Source of the DNA: Ganoderma boninense
Lineage: Eukaryota > Basidiomycota > Agaricomycetes > Polyporales > Polyporaceae
Length of the DNA: 64,000 bases
Direction: 5' to 3'
Assembly (NCBI GenBank): GCA_002900995.3
Contig: CM035304.1
Location: 1,037,498 to 1,101,497, forward strand
Shown here: in pieces, positions 36,408-48,940 of the stretch
Layout of the letters: every line of letters begins with the position of its first letter
Numbering within the stretch: position 1 is the stretch's first letter
The notes under the pieces: model-generated
Database searches by the model: none
What the model saw: the letters and a program-made list of their open reading frames with translations, nothing else
What the model was told of the DNA's origin: nothing
Translations under genes and position numbers: made by a program

Positions 36408-38232
36408 TTAGGCCACGGAGTCGGAGTCCGGACCATAGTGAAATGACAGCGCCTCTGTACTGTCCGGTATAATCGCTTCAATTTCTCGTCCGGTGGACTC
36501 GCTGTCAACAACTATGATGTCTGGGTTCAGTTTCAAAAGGTCCGAATCGACAAGAACGGGGTGCGCGAAAGACACGATGGAATCCGGGAGGCTGTCGCTG
36601 GGCTGCGCCCCGAACTGGAGCATTGTCGAATCCATCTGCATGCGGAGTTGAGGGCCGAGACCAGAGCCCGTTGTCTCCACGACAGTGCTGTCGAACTCGC
36701 GGAGAGACAGCATGAAACGACATGTGAGAATCGAGACCATGCTGGGTTCATAACAGTTTTGAGACCTGCAGCGCAGTACCAAGAAGGACGCAGAGGACGT
36801 ACGGATCCAAGAATTCATCGAGATATGGTGCCACTGCCTGCCGGACCTCCACTGGAACCTGGAACAATGCATGAGAATTCGTTCATATACACAATATTAT
36901 GTCAAGGAACTCACCTGAGGTGCCGTGTTGAGAACGACGTCGACAAGGTATAAGGTTGCGATGCATCTGTGGACTGATATGAGCGAATTCACCTCCGTAG
37001 AATGGTGTGGTGAAGCGCACAGGAAATATCCGCTTCCTGTGAATTTACGAACTGTGTCAGCTCTGAACACGACGACGAACAAACTAGACTACCATTATAG
37101 AAGAGAACAGAGCTGATGGTTTTTCCTAACTCGACTCCCTTGCGTATGCGGTATGTCTGATATGTATAGTACCAGGTCACAGCAATGACGAGCAGCTCTG
37201 CCATGAACTGCGATCCTCGTGCAACGATACCGTCTATATACACGACAATTGTCGTGGGCACAATGTCAACTTGAGGTATAAATATGTGACCACGCACCAC
37301 TAAAACGTCATCTGTTAATCAGCGTTGTCATGCAGAATGGGAGACGTCAAAACACACATGATGGCGAGTCTCCGAGGTAAGGAAGTTGAAAGATCACAGT
37401 TGAATGGACTAGGGAGATTTTGAGGAGAGCTATGGATCGTTCTGACCTGTTTCAACATTATGATGCATGGGCACCGGCTGCAAGGAGTATTTGCAGAGAA
37501 AGGCTCACAAGGTACATCGCGGCTGGTGGTAATGCCCAAAAGATGATCACTGCCGCAAACCATTTGCTTCTGTTCGACAAGGCATACGCCCGGAGGGCCG
37601 AAAATGCTATAGCCCACGTAATTGAGCACGTAGTGATGCGTGTAGCAGGAATGAGTTTATACTCACTGCTGACCGCAATTAAATCCAGTGTCCCGACGGC
37701 AGCCTGGGTCCATACATTTGCCCTGCAACTAGTTTGGCGTGGCGGGTGCGAGGGACATAAGATTAATTGAGTATTACCGGACTCTGATGACCGCCGGATA
37801 GTACCTCTACGGATAAGCCTGTCAGAAATAAAAATAGCAGCATCGTAATAACAAGATGGCCGTACTAGGTCAGACATCGGGTATATTGAGAGAACACTGA
37901 GGAGACTCTCTATGAGCCATGCATAGCGGCTGCAGGCGTATACGATGGAGGCGGTTGTGACCCCCCGAGAGCGCCAGGCCCATATATATCTGACCTCCTG
38001 GCTGAAGCACAGGAGCCAGTCATATACAATGAGCACTGGAAGCATACGTCAGATAGCACGAAAAGCAGATGACTGGTCCTCACCGTAGATAGCGATCACA
38101 CAGCACGAGTTTGTGTAACTATTATTCCAGAGTCCACGACCAGTCAGGCAACCTTATATCCTAGGCGTGAAGCTGCTAATGCTACACTCACATGCTCGAT
38201 GTTATTTGTGCATTGACAGGAATTGCAGACAT
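36408..38232 (-). CDS. DUF6533 membrane protein G (block 3)
   Basis: Complete DUF6533 gene. Exon 1 is 38232-38192 (41 nt, MSAIPVNAQITSSI across the splice), followed by a 35-nt exon (YTNSCCVIAIY). Then come LIVYDWLLCFSQEVRYIWAW, SIVYACSRYAWLIESLLS, IYPMSDL, SCRANVWTQAAVGTLDLIAV and FSALRAYALSNRSKWFAA. NLPSPFNCDLSTSLP, AELLVIAVTWYYTYQTYR, KGVELGKTISSVLFYNG, RCIATLYLVDVVLNTAPQ and SILTCRFMLSLREFDS follow. The tail has LQFGAQPSDSLPDSIVSFAH and PVLVDSDLLKLN, and stops at 36408. All diagnostic motifs are present and no internal stop was seen. Probably functional; role unknown. Confidence 0.84.
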
Positions 38233-39120
38233 AGTTTCAGGTGTGGGGGGTGGACTGAAGTGACCAAGGACGATGGAGCTGGAGAAGAGTTACTGTCCGA
38301 GGGTCGCGCTCTGGCGGGTGACTTATACAATATGCGTCTCCCCGAACAATCGCGATGTCAGCTCACCACATGGTCCTAACAATGCCTGCAAACGCGGTTG
38401 TCAGTCTGCGACAACCCGAGTAGTATGCGTGATGTATTGACATCTGGTGGTCAATGCCCTAGTACTCACCTGCATGGAATGCCGAATATGTACGCACCTG
38501 CTACCTATGTTGAGCACCGACCACCCACTGCCCTCCTGTGCTTCAGGAATCCGTAGCGCTTCCATGATGACTGGGTCTCCACATAAAGTGGGAAAGCCAA
38601 AGGATGAGCTGTCAGAATCGTACAGTCACAGTGAACCGAGGAGACGCCGACGACGATGACGGAGGCACAGGCGAAGGCTCGAACTCATCGCCCCCGGAAG
38701 CATGATTTCGGTGATCTTGGGGGGAAAGTATAGCGCAGGGGGTCGTGAGGCCTCAATGCAGCTGATGACTATCCTTGAAGTACTGGTATTGCGAGTAGGG
38801 CATATGTTGATGTGCCCCGCCTTGCGCTAACATGGCAGCGGCGGTGATGACGGACGGTGGACATAAGCCAGCCGTCTTGATCAGGTCACGGTCTCGAGGA
38901 TACTAGGACATGAGGGAACTGACCGTCATTCCTGACCTCTTGACATCCGCGTCCTGAAGGACCGGACTATAGATGCGCTGTAAACGACACGATAGACTCC
39001 ATGCGTGCTGTTCACGACCCATCTGCTTGTCAACCTCCGATCGCATATGCGAAGGCTCTAGAAATTTTGGAAGCAAGATACCACCGATAGATCATGAACG
39101 TACACCTCAATAGTCTTCTT
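38233..39120. other. Intergenic, no gene supported
   Basis: Between the starts and ends of DUF6533 G and NMNAT. Short readings, nothing recognised. Confidence 0.4.
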
Positions 39121-40649
39121 TCATAACGTCCGACGACAGCTAACGTCTCCCCACCTCAGATGCTGCCCCTTTCTCCTTCCCCTTCTCCGTTCCCCCAGCA
39201 GCGTCCCGACCGCGCCTTGCCCCGTCCCCATCCCCGCCCCCTCATCCATATACAGCCCGTGCTCCTCGATATACTCCACGACAGGCTCGGGCAGGAGGTA
39301 CCGCACGCTAAGCCCACGGCGCAGGAACAGCCGGACCTTGGTCGACGACACGTCGTTCTGCACGAGTTGGTGTATGAGGTATATGTTGTGGCGCCAGCGT
39401 GCGAGCGCGTCGGCCGCCTCGTCCGCGTCCGCGCCCGCGCCTGCGCGCTCGACGATGAGCGCGCCGTAACGCCCGAGGATGTGGTCGAGGTCGCGCTCGG
39501 ACCACACACCCGGCTCGGACATCGTCGCGATCAGGTCCGAGCCCGCGAGCAGCATGATGCGCGCGCGGCGTCGCTGTGGCTCCGGCTCCCCAGATTGAGA
39601 GGATTGGGAAGAGGAGGAAGGAGAGGGAGAGTCCGGGACGACGATGCCGCCGAGGCGGGTGTTGACCTCGTGTTCGAAATGATCGAGGACGACGGCGGTG
39701 CGTTGGTATGACTGGAAGGCCTCCCAGGGGTCGACCATGAGCCACTGCGAGGTCTGCTCGGCGGCGAGATTGCACATGTTCACTCTGTTGGGAAAAGCAG
39801 GAGCGAAACGTCAGTCTCTTTGGCTTTCGGGCGGTACGCGCAGGTGTCTGGCACAGCGAGGATGTATGACAGGACGCGGGAGAAGTGGAGAGCGTTCCGC
39901 CGAAAACGTACGCGTCCGCGCTTGGGATCGGAGACGACTCATGCGGGGAGTATCATGGGGCTCGTGATATGGGAAGCCAGAAGCGAGAGGATGAACGGAG
40001 AGTGGAGAACGGAGGACGTCGCGGGAGGGTGGACGAAAACATGCCTGAAAAGTGTGCACGCGATACCGTCAAATGAGCGGCTCGGAATAGTGCAGCGTCC
40101 ACCAGTGGCGCTCTGGCAGTTCAGGACGGTAATGGGGCTGCCTCAACTACTCTGAACTTCAACGCCTGAGCGGCTGTATGTGCGAGTGGCCTTCGTGTGG
40201 TGTGAACTAAGCGATGGAACTCGCAGAGGCGAAGCGCGATTTCGGTCACGTGACTTGGAAACGGAGCGGAATGTATACCCCGCACAGGGCGGCACAAGCC
40301 GGAACCGTCATTGCGGGGAAAAAGGCGGGGCTGGAGGAACCAGGAACGGGGGCGCAGCTCACCTATGGTGCGCATTCAGAAGGCCGGGCTTCTTGTACTG
40401 GTCCGATACAGGACTAAGGTATCCTCCGACGACCTCGAAGTCGGTATTTTGGCGAATGTAGTCCTTGGCCATCTCGAACATCCGAAGATGGAGGTAAGTG
40501 ACAGGGCTGAAGGACCCGCAAGCGACGAGCACGATCGGTTGCTTGTTAGGGTTCTGGAGGATCCGGGCGAGTCGGTGAGCTGGGAATTGATATTCCGGAG
40601 GATTCGGAAAGCGGGGCTGGGCAGGGGAGATCGCGGTCTCTGAAGCCAT
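39121..40649 (-). CDS. NMA1: Nicotinamide/nicotinate mononucleotide adenylyltransferase (NMNAT)
   Basis: Joins NMN or NaMN with ATP to form NAD or its deamido precursor, the central step of NAD synthesis. Two exons: 40649-40363 and 39784-39121, 316 residues. The 578-bp intron has a GTGAGC donor and a CCAACAG acceptor, and splits an Arg codon in AHHRVNM. Motifs: the nucleotidyltransferase loop VACGSFSPVTYLHLRMFEMA near residues 40-60, VGGYLSPVSDQYKK, AHHR, QWLMVDPWEAFQ, LLAGSDL, the ATP-binding VSSTKVRLFLRRGLSVRYL and PEPVVEYIEEHGLY. A Ser-rich insert (PDSPSPSSSSQSSQSGEPE) sits between the two halves. I chose ATG 40649 because MASE follows a run (PSSSSSPFSTYPV) with no family similarity. This is the only intact copy of three. 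Confidence 0.94.
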
Positions 40650-42754
40650 GACTGGGTATGTGGAGAATGGTGAAGACGAGGAGGATGGCTGGGGACGTAT
40701 GACTGGGTACAGAGACGTAGAGATTGGGTAGATCAATAGCATTAGTGCGAGCTGGGCAAGCTACATATAACACACAGGGAGATGGGTTTCCCACGGTGTG
40801 CCTTGGTCCACCAACAGTCACAGTCCTGCTGCCTTGGAAGGGTTTGACAGGCGTCCGCTGGGCAGGTGCTGAGAGGGTGAGGACTGCATGGTTTATCGCG
40901 CGGAGGGCGGTAGACGAGGGGAGGCGCGATGGATGGTGGCAGGAAGAAGGAAGCATCAGCCCAGCGATGGCCGCGACCCTCGACCGAACACGCCGCGCGC
41001 TTGCCGACCACAGCGCCCGCGACCCAGCGTCCTCCAGCGTCCTCCCCATCCCCCTCCATCCCCAAAAGTTCTTGCCTCGCCGTGCACATTGTCTAGCACT
41101 CCGTTCAGGAGAAAGAATCAAAACTGGTCCCTCCACCTTTGCCCGGACTCGGTTGGTCGATGACCCCAGTGTCCAACTTGAAGCTTGAAGTGCACTCGCG
41201 CTATCGTCCAAAACAACGTGTGCCAGCAATTTCGGACCCAGCCCCTCCTATATGCGATGCCAGTGAGGCTTCATAGGCCTGCGGCTACAAGTGTATGTGT
41301 TTTCAGCTACCCGATCTCCAGTGTCAGACTAACACCCGGCAGGGTGTGAACACAGTCACCCACGAAGACACAGCTCCCAGTCCGAGCCCATGCTCGAAAA
41401 GGCCGGCAATCGGCGCAGTTAAGGCTGGTCACAGCGTGTGTGGGCCTCACGCGTCTGAAGTCCGTCTTGTAGCCGATCTACCTGGCTGCCTTATTCCCAG
41501 AACTGCTTGACTTTTTGCCCGCTTTCGACGACGGCGGTGCAGAGAAGGATGTGCCGTGCTGCTGGCACACGCACCTCAGTTATCCACTCTGACGACCGTT
41601 CTGCTGGGCACCTTTCTGGCATTATCTGGGTACGTCTTCGTTTATGGTTTCCTGTGTGTGCCGGTCACCAGCCCTACGTACTCGTACCACCGGGCCTTGA
41701 ACCGCAGGGCGGCTGCCTCGTGCCTTGTACGTGCCTGTCCCACTCTTTACCAACGCCATCCTCTCCTTGCGCCTGCGCCAGACCTTGAGCGTGTCCATCT
41801 TTACAATCGCAGCGCCATCGGTGGATATCTTCCGGTCTGCAGAGATCCTTCAGCCGGTTCCCTGCGCAGCACGTCGCCGACAAGCAGGTACCGTACATAT
41901 CTGCCCAAGTCTCTCAGCAGCTGCTCCGCGCATCAAGAGTAGATGCAGGGAGCATTCCTCTGTCCCTCATCGAACCCATGCATCAGCCACATCTGTACCT
42001 CCGTCACCAGCAAGAGTCGCGCTCCGAAGATGTTGTAGATTTGGAACTAGACCTACATCAACCAAGGTGAGATCGCTACGTTTGCCTGCACAGGTACGCA
42101 TCGCTCATTTGAAGGCACCTTGGCGTCGTTTGAAAGTTCGTTATCAGGACATCCGGGATTACGAGCCTCGTAACTTGTTCGTTGCCGCCCATCGGGGAGG
42201 AAAGGCGGACTTGTCGTCTTCTCTTGCATAGCCCTATACGAGAAGGTTAATTCGTATGTGTGCGCCGGCCGTCCTGTCCTGTGCAACAGTCACGACCGCA
42301 GTGATGTTTATGTCTTCCTTCGCTCGCCGTGCGGGACTGCGTGGGTGGCAGGACGGGTGTTGCATAAGTCCGGTAACAGTAAGTGCTTGTTACGACAAGA
42401 TTTTAACGTCGATGCAATTACGTCTCAGCTGTGCTATGCAGATCTCTCGTAGAAACAATGCCAATCTCTCGCAACGTCCTCTCAGTCCTGTGCTCACGCA
42501 TCTACCCACAGCTATCGGCCGGACTTAGGTCTCACGGTCCACCTCACCACCGACGCAGGTATTGTCTCTACTCCGACTCCAAAACGCCGTTCTGAACCGC
42601 ATCTGCCGCAACGAAGGTCACCACAATATCTTCCGGTTTCGAAGGGGCTTTGAAACACATGGTGCATCGTTATAAACCCCCACACACATTCGAGCCGACG
42701 CCTCCTCAGCCACTCCTCCTTACCTCTTGGTACCTCTAAGACAGTTTCTGTGCG
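40650..42754. other. Intergenic, one uncertain reading
   Basis: A plus-strand reading at 41556-41942 (128 codons) starts with a hydrophobic stretch (LLGTFLALSGYVFVYGFL) that could be a membrane anchor or signal, followed by unremarkable sequence. No domain or splice support, so no gene is called. Confidence 0.4.
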
Positions 42755-44523
42755 ATGGCAGCACAACCGGCTCTTATCGATGCGGTCTCCACTTTGTACG
42801 TTTCTCGCATGTTTTTCGCATGTTACCGCTGATTCCATCCCTACATATCTAGGGTAACTGCACAATACTATACATTCGCTACGTTTGGTGGGTTCAGACG
42901 CTTGTCAACAACTGGACTACCTCTTGACATGCATGCTGCAACCTTCTAGCATTCGTTACGTATGACTGGACCATCAGCTTGGACGAGGAAATCCGCTGTT
43001 TCTGGGACTTCAGCAACGGCCGCAGGCCCACTGCCGCCTCAGTCCTCTACGGACTGAGTCGCTACCCTCCGATCATTCTCAGCATCCTACAGTTGCGAAC
43101 GGTGTTCCCCATGTCCGAAAAGGTGCGTCTGTTTGCTCGTCCTCTCTGCGGTGGCCGATGGCTGATGAATCCACAGGCGTACGTTATTTGTTTGTCGTGC
43201 GCAAATAATCAACCGCTGCATGCTCACCAGGAGATCCGGCTAGTTGCGAAATCAACTATCGTTTGCAATCCGTTGCAATCATTCCGTTCTTCCTAACCCC
43301 TGCCAGTAAGTACACGAGAAACTCGTCCCTCTGATAGACACTTGCTTAAGCCAGACCTCTGAGCAGTATTCTCTGCCATTCGGGTGTACACGCTCTCGCC
43401 GGAACGCAAGAGCACGGCGATCGCCACGTTTCTCATCCTCTTCGTCCCTGCGTTCATCATTTCGGTGCGCACAGCGACTGCAGTTTGTCTATGCTTCTGT
43501 TTCTTGACCGGCCACGTCCAAACAGACGGTCAACGCGACTGACACGCCCGAAGTTCTGCCGAGCCCGTTCAACTGCACAAATAACCCGGCCCCCGTACCC
43601 GCGATTGTAGCACATGGGTGAGGTTTTACTCTCTTCTCCGTATGGAGCATTATTCACCCAAAGGCTTCGCCTCTGCGTGCTCAGGTGTACGTAACGTATG
43701 CAGCCGCGAATTCACAGTCCACATCATTGACTTTAATGTACACACAGTAACCATAGCGGGGAGAGTATCCTCGATCATTGGAGACATGCTCGTTCTCCTC
43801 GTAACGTGGCACAAGACGTACACGACGTACAGGGCGCAGAGGGGGGTGTTGAATGGGCCATCAATAGCCCGTGTTTTGTTGTTCAATGGTGTGTATTCGT
43901 GTTTTGACGTCTACGCGCCGTCTCGGATTTACGATCTTGGATCCCGCGGCAGGGAGCACGTACTTCATGTAAGCCCCTCTCCCTTCATGTTCCTGCGCCG
44001 CCCTCACATGAGAACATGACCCCGTCCAACGCCAGCATAATCACGATCATGAACGTCCTGGAGTCGGTGCTCTCGCAGGCACGCCGCAGTCCTTCTACTG
44101 CCACGCTTTCTCTCCTGACCGCACTGTGCGCACTAGGCTCCATCCGTCCTCGCCCTCGGGAACTTCGCCACCTATGTCTCCCCGCCGTGCGTCGATCCCC
44201 TTCCCTCCGCGTCCTCCCTGAAAACCTGCCCCTGACCTGTGGCCATCCATACCAGACTGACCGCGATCCTCATCTGCCGCTTCCTCTTCGACCTGCGCCA
44301 GGCGGACGGCAGGACGACCGCAGCATCGTCGCCCTCCGGTATACAGTCGTTGAACTTCAACCTCGACCCTAACGCCTCGGTGGGCTCGCAGGGACATGGC
44401 GCGGCGGCGCTCCCCGCATTCGTCGCGTCGATGGGGGAGTCAGTGTACACTGGGATACGCTTCGTGGATGAGATCGGCGGGAGCGAGGGTGTTTTGAGCA
44501 GACGACGAAGGAGAGCGAGGTGA
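42755..44523 (+). CDS. DUF6533 membrane protein H
   Basis: Complete DUF6533 gene on the plus strand, from a more diverged subgroup shared with remnant E. Exon 1 (42755-42795, 41 nt) gives MAAQPALIDAVSTL. A 35-nt exon gives VTAQYYTFATF. Then come TYDWTISLDEEIRCFWDF, VLYGLSRYPPIILSI, FPMSEK, DPASCEINYRLQSVAIIPFF and FSAIRVYTLSPERKSTAIAT. VLPSPFNCTNNP, IIGDMLVLLVTWHKTYTTYR, a GSTYFM mini-exon, IITIMNVLESVLSQ and LTAILICRFLFDLRQADG follow, ending at 44523 with RRRRRAR. Phases fit throughout. The AQPSxSLPxFIASFA tail motif is altered to AALPAFVASMGESVYTG. Probably functional; role unknown. Confidence 0.82.
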
Positions 44524-44967
44524 AGAAGACTTTCGAGTGCGAGACCATGATGAGATATGTGATGGGGATATAGGGCGGGAGGAGAGCCTTCGATTTTGAG
44601 GTCAGTTGAAGGCTAACGTCAACGCCTGGAACTCTCGTGTGGCTGGGCTGCTGATGCGTCCGAGAGGACCAAAGCCATGCCACTCCAGTTTGTAGCACAG
44701 GCCGCCCATCGCAATCACGGGACCATCGCAATCACGGTATCTTGCAGGCGGCATGCTTCCTGATGGCATGAAGCCTTCGGACGCAGACGTGTGGGGGAGG
44801 ATCTCGGGCTCGCTCATGGCTGTTCTTGGTGCATATCTGTACAGTGGGATCATCGGAAGATCGTGGTAACGCCAGTGCACTCTTCAGTCCAAGGAGGGAG
44901 AGTACATGAACGTTGTGGACGCGACAAAGATGATGGAACAGCAGACATTCGAATCTATGTAATTGAA

Positions 44968-47006
44968 TCACGACCATGCCGGCCAATGCAAGTTGCGCTC
45001 TGAGCTATCGCGACAGACATCTGGGAGCCGGTGCACCCACAGCAAGTCGTCCGGACACGGGTCAGAGGGCCTGAGCAGCGTAAAGTCCTCGATTAAGCCC
45101 GCGAGCCCCGCAGCGAGCTCGAGCACAGCGTGCGTAGGCGGCCGATAGAACCCCACCACAAGGCGACGCACGGGATGGCCCGCCTCGCCGCGGGACAGGA
45201 GGGTCGCGTACAGCTGGACGACATGCTCCTCCGTGGAAACGTACACACATAGTGTGTGGAGCTTCATGCAGGGCACGACGGATCCATCGTCGTTCACCTC
45301 GAGCGCGCGGAGGGGCTCCTGGTGGCGATACTCGTTGCTGCAGTCGGTAGGTGAAGGCGTCGCTGCACGACGGAGAGGCCGAGCACGAGTGTCGTCAGGT
45401 TGGGGAACGCCTCGATGAGCGAGCGCGGTTCGCCGAGCAGGATATTGGCTGCAGGCGTGACCCAGAGCTCGTTCACGCCGGAGAGCAGAGGGGCAGTGCT
45501 AATCTCATCGCGTACGACCTCGCGTGCGGCCTCGAGAGCAGAGGCGGCGGGGCGGGGTCCGTAGCGCATCCCGGGCATTTGGAAGTCGATGCGCACGCCT
45601 CGCTGTCGGCTCTGGTCGGTGGCCATGAGCGAGAAGCACTCCCACTCGACATGGTTGCCGTCGGTGAGCGACGATGATGCATCGTACCCGGTGAGATAGA
45701 CGGAAGTGAGCGGTTTGTCGAAGGGAAGGGATCGGAGGGTCCTACTGAGGTCGTCTGGCAGGATGGTGGAGAGGCGGATGAGGCAGTCGGGGGAGAGCTG
45801 GAGATGCTCAAGAATGGCACGTCGGAAATGAGGGCCGGAGTAGTGAATGGGATGTTCCCGGGTGCGATCGATGATCGCCTCGTCATTCGAAAACTTGCGG
45901 AGATGTTCAAGCTTCACTGGGGCAGCTACCCTGCCATCCGGCAGGTTATGAAATTTGGCGGCGTCCAGAGCGAAGAGATGCAGAACCTCGAGGTTGGGGC
46001 ATCGAGACAGGAATTGGAGGAGGTCAGAGAAGGCGTATGGGAAGTCATAGGGAAGAAACCCCACACTTTCGAGTATGAGATGGGTGAGCGATGGGAAGTG
46101 ATTAGAAGGGATGATTATAATGTGTTTAATAATGAGCGACTTGAGTTTTGGCGTACATCCGCGGAATAGTGGCCCACCCGCCCGGAGATCATCCATGTCC
46201 TCGTGTGCGTCGAGGAACAGTATACACCTTCGCAAGTTTTCTCCTGGAAATCGCATGAGAACGCGAAGAAAGATGGCGGGGACATCAGCAAAGAATTCGC
46301 AAACACGGTGTCCGTCGTTCCGCAACAGCGTCAGAAAGCTGGTGTCGACCTCGGACGGCTGACGTGGAACAGTACTACGACCATGTGGCAGGGACGTCCC
46401 GCTAATATGTACATCGAGGAGGCCGTGAGCCGGTCGATAATTTGACGAGATGGAGAATGCACACTGGTTTCGGTTATCGATAGTAGACCACAGATAAGAT
46501 GAACACGTTGCAACCGACCGCCATCGGCTACAAACGGCGAGTAATGGCAGAAGGTCGCCCACGGGAGCGATCGCGTGCGGCCCAAAGTCCCGTGTCCAGC
46601 CCAGCGAGCTATTGCCGTGGATCGGCCCAGGGACGAGTGAAAATATATGGCTCAGAAGTTCCGGGGGGAGTTTGTTCACGAGTCTCAGAGAGTTGCGCGT
46701 GCGCCGTAATGCCGCCACCGCGTTCAGTAGAGTGGCCTCCACATGTTCGGACTGCCAGGATATTTGAGGGTTATAACGGCAGATAATGTCAATAATTCTC
46801 ACTGTCGATATATCCATCGCGCTGCGTGGACGACGGAGGATCAAGTTAGCATCTTGTGAGAACTTTTCTGCCACTGGCAAGGCCCCGTATTGAACGCCAT
46901 ACCTTTCCCCAGTTTCGTTTGTGATTTTCTCTAGGGAGAGAATATAGTCATAAAGGAGTTCTGAGAGCTTGGGAATGCCGCTATCGTGTTCTTGTTGTGC
47001 CAGCAT
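44968..47006 (-). pseudogene. F-box/LRR-type protein, copy 1, frame-broken at the C-terminus
   Basis: From ATG 47006 a 570-codon open frame runs to 45294. An F-box lies at residues about 110-175 (NKLPPELLSHIFSLVPG, LLPLLAVCSRWRSVATC, YLWSTI). It is followed by leucine-rich-repeat-like strands (PSLTHLILESVGFL, CPNLEVLHLFALDAAKF, LSPDCLIRLSTILPDDL). F-box proteins usually recruit substrates to SCF ubiquitin ligases. At about 45330 the frame changes. The true C-terminus continues in another frame (LRALEVNDDGSVVPCMKL to CRDSSERNLHWPAWS, ending 44968), as shown by the intact end of copy 2 (LAALEVRDD to CRDSSEQNTYWPAWM). The frame as written loses roughly 110 residues. A possible upstream exon (47014-47300, SALIGDLSWEAAGQHVIDLL) is out of frame. 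Real mutation or base-call error cannot be told apart here. Confidence 0.75.
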
Positions 47007-47361
47007 GGTGAAGAGGGCGGTGGTGAATGTTCAACAAGAAGATCGATGACATGCTGCCCAGCCGCCTCCCACGACAGGTCTCCGATTAGTGCGGACATCT
47101 TCGAGCGCCGGAGTGAGAGCGCGGCCGCCGCTCTAAGTTCACTGTTCAAGTACTCCAGTTGAAGCCTCACATTTGAGATATCCTGCCATCCTGGCGACTC
47201 GGTCAGCCACGAGAAGTAGCGGGAAACAGGCAACAGAAATTGATACGGCGGGCGAGCCTGCAAGGTACTCTGATGTACGCGTAAACGAAACGAAACATAG
47301 TGCTGCCTACACATCGCCGGGGGTCATTCAGCCACATCTGCCTGCTCGGATTGGCGTATTA

Positions 47362-48940
47362 TTACATCCAAGCTGGCCAGTATGTGTTCTGCTCGGAGCT
47401 GTCGCGACAGACGGGCGGGAGGCGATGCACCCAGAGCAGATCATCCGGACACTGCTCTCCGTGTCTGACAAGCGTAAAGTCCTCGGCGAGCCCCCAAAGC
47501 CCCTCGACAACCTCCAGCACGGCGTCCTCTGGCCGCTCGTAAAACCCCACAACAAGGCGGCGACTCGGGTACCCTGCCTCTCCGCACGACAACACCACGT
47601 TGTACAGCAGCATGGCTTGCCGTTCGGTGAAGCCGTACACACAGACTGTACTGAGCTGCGGGCACGGGATGGCCAGGTCGTCGCGCACCTCGAGGGCCGC
47701 AAGGGGATTCCAGCCAGCTAGCACCATCTCATTCTCCACGTCGTCAATGACGGCTGGCGGGAGCGTGTCGGCTAAGAGGTCGAGAACGAGGGTAGTCAGG
47801 TGGCGGAAGCACGCGAGGAGCGAATCCGGCTCTGCGAGCAGCGCGTTCGCGGCGGGCACGACCCACAGTTCACGGACGCCAGAGAGCAGAGGTGCGCGGT
47901 GGATCGCGTCGCGGACGCGAGCGCGCGCATGGGCCGTGTCAAGGCCTGCGTAGCGTTCTCCGGGCATCTGGAAGTCGATGCGCACGCCGCGCCGTTGCGT
48001 AGGATCCGTCGCCATTATCGAGACGCACTCTGGCTCGATGGCATTGAGTGCGTATGTGGCGGGCAGGCGGGCGTCATGCGCCTCGAGATAGACTGAAGTG
48101 AAAGGGTTGTCGAAGGGAAGCCAGCAAATGTTCCTTCGGAGGTCGTCGGGCTGTATCGTGGCGAGCCACATAACGCAATCGAGGAGACGGTTGGACGTGC
48201 ATGAGGAGGGCGCGGCGGAACTGGGGGCCAGGCATGGGAGATGCTGACCTCCGGTCCGCTCGAGAAGGACTTCCTCGTTAGAAAACTTGCGGAGGCATTG
48301 CAAGTCCACCGGGACCAAGATTCTGTTGTCTGGAAAGTCTTGAAGCCCTGTGACGTCGATATCAGAGAGATGGGGCACTTGGAGGTTGGGGCAGCGAGAA
48401 AGGAAGAGCATGAAGTTCATGAATGTAAAGACGTAATCAGGAGTGATAGACCCGGATCCCCCAGCGAGGATGAGATGGGTCAAAGAAGGGAATTGGTTAG
48501 AGGGAATGAAGAGATGGTTCCCCAGATACGGTGCACGAAGGAGAATATTTGAGCCAGGATCGTTTGTTCACAGGTCTTCGACTGGTGCGAACACGCCGTA
48601 GAGCCGCTACTGCATGCAGAAGCGTCATCTCAATGGTTTCCGACTGAAGGGAGCCATGAGCACACTGTAGCTGTGATATAAATGGGCAAGATACTCGCCG
48701 TGTATTCGAGCGTGAAGCTGTTTGGACATGCTATGTAGCCAGTGTGCACTGCCATGCTGTCGACGGCGGAACGTGCAAGGAACGCACCTAGCCCCGGTAT
48801 CATTCGCAACTCGTTCGAAGCCGGCTACTTGGGTAGCAAGCAGTCCCGCCATCTTACTAATATCGCTATCGGATTCTGGTGGATTGTCAGGAGAATGTTT
48901 AACGAGACGGTTGGAAGTAAGCTGCCGCAAGTACCACCGA
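47362..48940 (-). pseudogene. F-box/LRR-type protein, copy 2, N-terminal half decayed
   Basis: The C-terminal 373 codons (48483-47362) are open and align with copy 1. Matching pieces include FLSRCPNLQVPHLSDIDV, LRKFSNEEVLLERTGG, LPFDNPFTSVYLEAHDA, RRGVRIDFQMPGERY, PLLSGVRELWVVPAANALL and a complete end CRDSSEQNTYWPAWM. The N-terminal half is ruined. MAGLLATQVAGFERVANDTG (copy 1: LLYDYILSLEKITNETG) and TLLHAVAALRRVRTSRRPVN are present in separate frames. The F-box core with about 170 following residues is deleted. The two genes are tandem, same-strand duplicates damaged in opposite halves. A shorter F-box-less product from 48483 cannot be excluded. Confidence 0.7.

Noticed and set aside
39160..39711. 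183-codon plus-strand reading opposite NMNAT
   Set aside because: It is the antisense shadow of a GC-rich, well-identified NMNAT exon.
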